NCBI GenBank assembly: GCA_040414495.1
Contig: JBEDUI010000033.1
Coordinates: 1-12,792, forward strand
Source of the DNA: DATAVB01 sp040414495
GTDB lineage: Bacteria > Actinomycetota > Actinomycetes > Mycobacteriales > QHCD01
Reading direction: 5' to 3'
DNA length: 12,792 nucleotides
The notes under the pieces were generated by a model that saw only the letters and a list, made by a program, of their open reading frames with translations, was not told the origin of the DNA and searched no databases. Positions 10,835-12,792 of this stretch are shown here, piece after piece (within the stretch, counting starts at the first letter, position 1; each line of letters opens with the position of its first letter). The position numbers and the translations under genes were made by a program.

Positions 10835-12055
10835 ATGAACGACGAGGCAGACGGGCGCGCCACCGGTGACCGGCCCAACAACGTGACCGACGGCCCGCGG
10901 CACGCCGCTGGCCCCACCGAACCGCCCGCTCCTACCACGCCCGGTTCCGCGCCCCCAGGATCATGGGCGCCGGGGCCGCCGTCGGCGCCGCCAGCCGGAT
11001 CGACCGGCCCCGGGTTCGCCGGCCCGGGCCAGTCCAATCCGGGCCCTGCCAATCCGGGCCGCCCTGAGCCGTCCGGCCCAGGAGCAGCGCCGTCCGGTAC
11101 AGGGGCCGCAGCGGGATCCGCGCCGGACGCGGGATCGACCGCAGCCGGCGCGCAGGCCGGAACCTTGCCGCCCGGGTCGGGCCAGCAGCCGAACCAACCG
11201 AGTTCGGCGGACCAGGTTCTCAGCAAATTCCGCCGCCGCAGCAAGCATTCCAGCGGCAAGCGGGGTTCGTTCTGGCGCGAGCTTCCCGTACTGCTGGTAG
11301 TCGCGATCGTGCTGGCCGTACTGATCAAGACCTTCCTCGTGCAGGCGTTCTTCATTCCCTCGGCCTCGATGGAGAAGACGCTGCACGGCTGTACCGGTTG
11401 TTCCGGTGACCGGGTTCTGGTCAACAAGCTGACCTACCGGTTCCACGACCCGCGGCCGGGCGACATCGTCGTGTTCGAGGGACCACCCAGCTGGCAGGAC
11501 ACCCCCGAGGTCCAGGTCAAGCCGCCGGGCAACATCGTGTCGAGGTTCTTCCGCGACATCGGCCAGGCGATCGGCGTGGCCCAGCCCAGCGAGAAGGACT
11601 TCGTCAAACGGGTCATCGCGGTCGGCGGTCAGACCGTGGCCTGTTGCGATGCGCAAGGCCGGGTGACGGTCGACAACAGACCGCTCAACGAAACGTACAT
11701 TTACAAAGATTCACCCAACGTCAATTCGACCGAATGCGCCAACGGACGCAAGTTCGGGCCGTACACCATCCCCAAGGGCCGGCTGTGGGTGATGGGTGAC
11801 CACCGCAACGACTCGGCCGACTCGCGATGTCACGTCACCGACCAGTACCACGGCACGATCGGGGTGAGTGACGTCATCGGCAAGGCGTTCGTGACCGTCT
11901 GGCCACCATCACGATGGCGAACGTTGGGCACGCCACCGACATTCAAGGACGACTCGGCCGCCAGCGATCAGGCGCTGTTGGCTGCGCCGCTGCTGCTAGG
12001 TTCGGTCGCGGTCACGCCGCTGGTGGTACGTCGCAGGCGGCGTCGGCGCCGGTAG
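10835..12055 (+). CDS. lepB: Signal peptidase I with long Pro/Gly-rich N-terminal extension
   Basis: The protein is 406 aa. Residues 1-145 are a disordered Pro/Gly/Ala-rich cytoplasmic segment ending in basic FRRRSKHSSGKRG. A transmembrane helix follows (about 150-171, PVLLVVAIVLAVLIKTFLVQ). The catalytic domain lies outside the membrane: Ser178 is in IPSASMEKT (box B), the general base Lys258 is in VKRVIAVGG (box D), and GDHRNDSADSR (321-331) is box E. A CCDAQG insertion and Cys pairs (C186/C189, C270/C271) could form disulfides. A second hydrophobic helix (about 379-398) ends in eight arginines, placing the C-terminus in the cytoplasm. The enzyme removes signal peptides from exported proteins. 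Its position after rplS is conserved in actinobacteria. Transcription is probably leaderless from TAGGCT at 10822. Confidence 0.95.
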   Translation: MNDEADGRATGDRPNNVTDGPRHAAGPTEPPAPTTPGSAPPGSWAPGPPSAPPAGSTGPGFAGPGQSNPGPANPGRPEPSGPGAAPSGTGAAAGSAPDAGSTAAGAQAGTLPPGSGQQPNQPSSADQVLSKFRRRSKHSSGKRGSFWRELPVLLVVAIVLAVLIKTFLVQAFFIPSASMEKTLHGCTGCSGDRVLVNKLTYRFHDPRPGDIVVFEGPPSWQDTPEVQVKPPGNIVSRFFRDIGQAIGVAQPSEKDFVKRVIAVGGQTVACCDAQGRVTVDNRPLNETYIYKDSPNVNSTECANGRKFGPYTIPKGRLWVMGDHRNDSADSRCHVTDQYHGTIGVSDVIGKAFVTVWPPSRWRTLGTPPTFKDDSAASDQALLAAPLLLGSVAVTPLVVRRRRRRRR

Positions 12056-12083
12056 GTCGTCCCCGGGTACGTGAGGGGGAGCG

Positions 12084-12792
12084 ATGAGCACCCGACTGGT
12101 CAACGTCGTCGCCGACGCGGCCGACCCGCCCGCACTGGCCCGATGGTGGTCCCGGGCGCTCGGCTGGCCGATCAGCCTGGAACTGCCGTCCGAGGTCGAT
12201 GTCGCGCCGTCGGTCGGCGAGCCCGGTGTGGAATTGGTATTCGTCCCGGTCGCCGATGAGAAGGTCGGCAAGAACCGGCTGCACCTGGACCTGCGGACCG
12301 GCTCGCTGGCTGAGCAGCAGGAGCTGACCCAGCGGCTGCTGGCCGATGGCGCCCGCCGCGTCGACATTGGTCAGCCGGCCGACGCGCCCTGGGTCGTCCT
12401 GGCCGATCCGGAGGGCAACGAGTTCTGCGTACTGGAGCCGCGCGAGGTCTACGCCGACACCGGCCCGATCGCCGCGCTGGTCATGGACTGCTCCGATCCG
12501 GTGGCGTTGGCGTCGTTCTGGACCGCCGCCGCGGGTTGGCCGGTACGCCTCGACTATGGCGAGAAGGGCGTCGCGTTGGCCGTGCCCGAAGGCCGCGGGC
12601 CGTGGCTGGAGCTGCTGCCCTCGACCGACCAGAAGCAGGCCAAGGACCGCTGGCACCTTGACGTGGCGCCGTACACCGGGCAGGACCAGGCGGCCGAGCA
12701 GCGACATCTGGTCGAACTGGGCGCCAGTCTGGCCGACGTGGGCCAGTCGGCCGAGGCCACCTGGGTCGTACTGCGCGACCCCGACGACCACG
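12084..12792 (+). CDS. Tandem VOC/glyoxalase-like domain protein, 3' partial
   Basis: The frame from ATG 12084 is open to the window edge (236 residues). Two VOC-like repeats are visible. The first covers about 1-119, with LARWWSRALGWPISLE, RLHLDL (65-70) and VVLADPEGNEFCVLEP (104-119). The second covers about 127 onward, with LASFWTAAAGWPVRLDYGEK, RWHLDV (189-194) and VVLRDPDDH at the edge, matching the VVLADPEGN segment of the first. This is the double-domain arrangement of actinobacterial glyoxalase/bleomycin-resistance-like proteins of unknown substrate. Purine-rich AGGGGGAG precedes the ATG closely, and it starts 28 bp after the lepB stop, so cotranscription with lepB is likely. Only the end of the second domain, perhaps 10-20 residues, should be missing. 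Confidence 0.85.
   Translation, partial: MSTRLVNVVADAADPPALARWWSRALGWPISLELPSEVDVAPSVGEPGVELVFVPVADEKVGKNRLHLDLRTGSLAEQQELTQRLLADGARRVDIGQPADAPWVVLADPEGNEFCVLEPREVYADTGPIAALVMDCSDPVALASFWTAAAGWPVRLDYGEKGVALAVPEGRGPWLELLPSTDQKQAKDRWHLDVAPYTGQDQAAEQRHLVELGASLADVGQSAEATWVVLRDPDDH

Overview
The window is high-GC DNA with the gene content of an actinobacterium. The evidence is strong GC bias at third codon positions, GTG and TTG starts, several TAnnnT -10 boxes lying 6-8 nt before a start codon (leaderless style), a DUF222/13E12-type HNH protein, an archaeal/eukaryotic-type prolyl-tRNA synthetase, and the conserved actinobacterial block rpsP-khpA-rimM-trmD-rplS-lepB. I cannot assign a genus from the sequence alone.

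Layout. Positions 1-764 hold the C-terminal part of a DUF222/HNH endonuclease-like protein, running in from the left edge. It converges on a DUF1479 (YbiU-like) putative Fe(II)/2-oxoglutarate oxygenase on the minus strand (909-2144), with a strong hairpin between them. The oxygenase is divergent from a ROK-family repressor (2223-3338) across a short AT-rich intergenic region. Directly after the ROK stop lies a 273-bp element with 14-bp perfect inverted ends flanked by CTAG on both sides (3339-3619). It looks like a MITE, and it carries three perfect or near-perfect 27-bp tandem repeats. On its far side an Lrp/AsnC regulator ends on the minus strand (3616-4098). That regulator is divergent from a DUF2000 protein (4206-4667), and two clear palindromic sites lie between the two starts. 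Next come a LOG-family phosphoribohydrolase (4731-5312), an M55 D-aminopeptidase (5343-6170) and a decayed small gene (6224-6584).

From 6637 rightwards the window is housekeeping. proS (6637-8037) has a 26-bp tandem duplication covering its stop codon. It is followed by rpsP, khpA, rimM and trmD, the first three with 0-1 nt between genes. rplS has its own -10 box and a structured leader, and lepB has a leaderless promoter. A two-domain VOC/glyoxalase-like protein runs off the right edge. Together these genes serve tRNA charging, 30S and 50S assembly, tRNA m1G37 methylation and protein export. The left half is a set of small regulator-plus-enzyme pairs (ROK/DUF1479 and Lrp/DUF2000), each arranged divergently, so the regulator probably controls the partner enzyme and itself.

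I did not find a defence island, CRISPR array, prophage or biosynthetic cluster. The points most worth a second look are the MITE inserted exactly at the junction of two convergent stop codons, the paired operator between the Lrp and DUF2000 genes, the duplicated proS terminus, and the decayed gene before proS.
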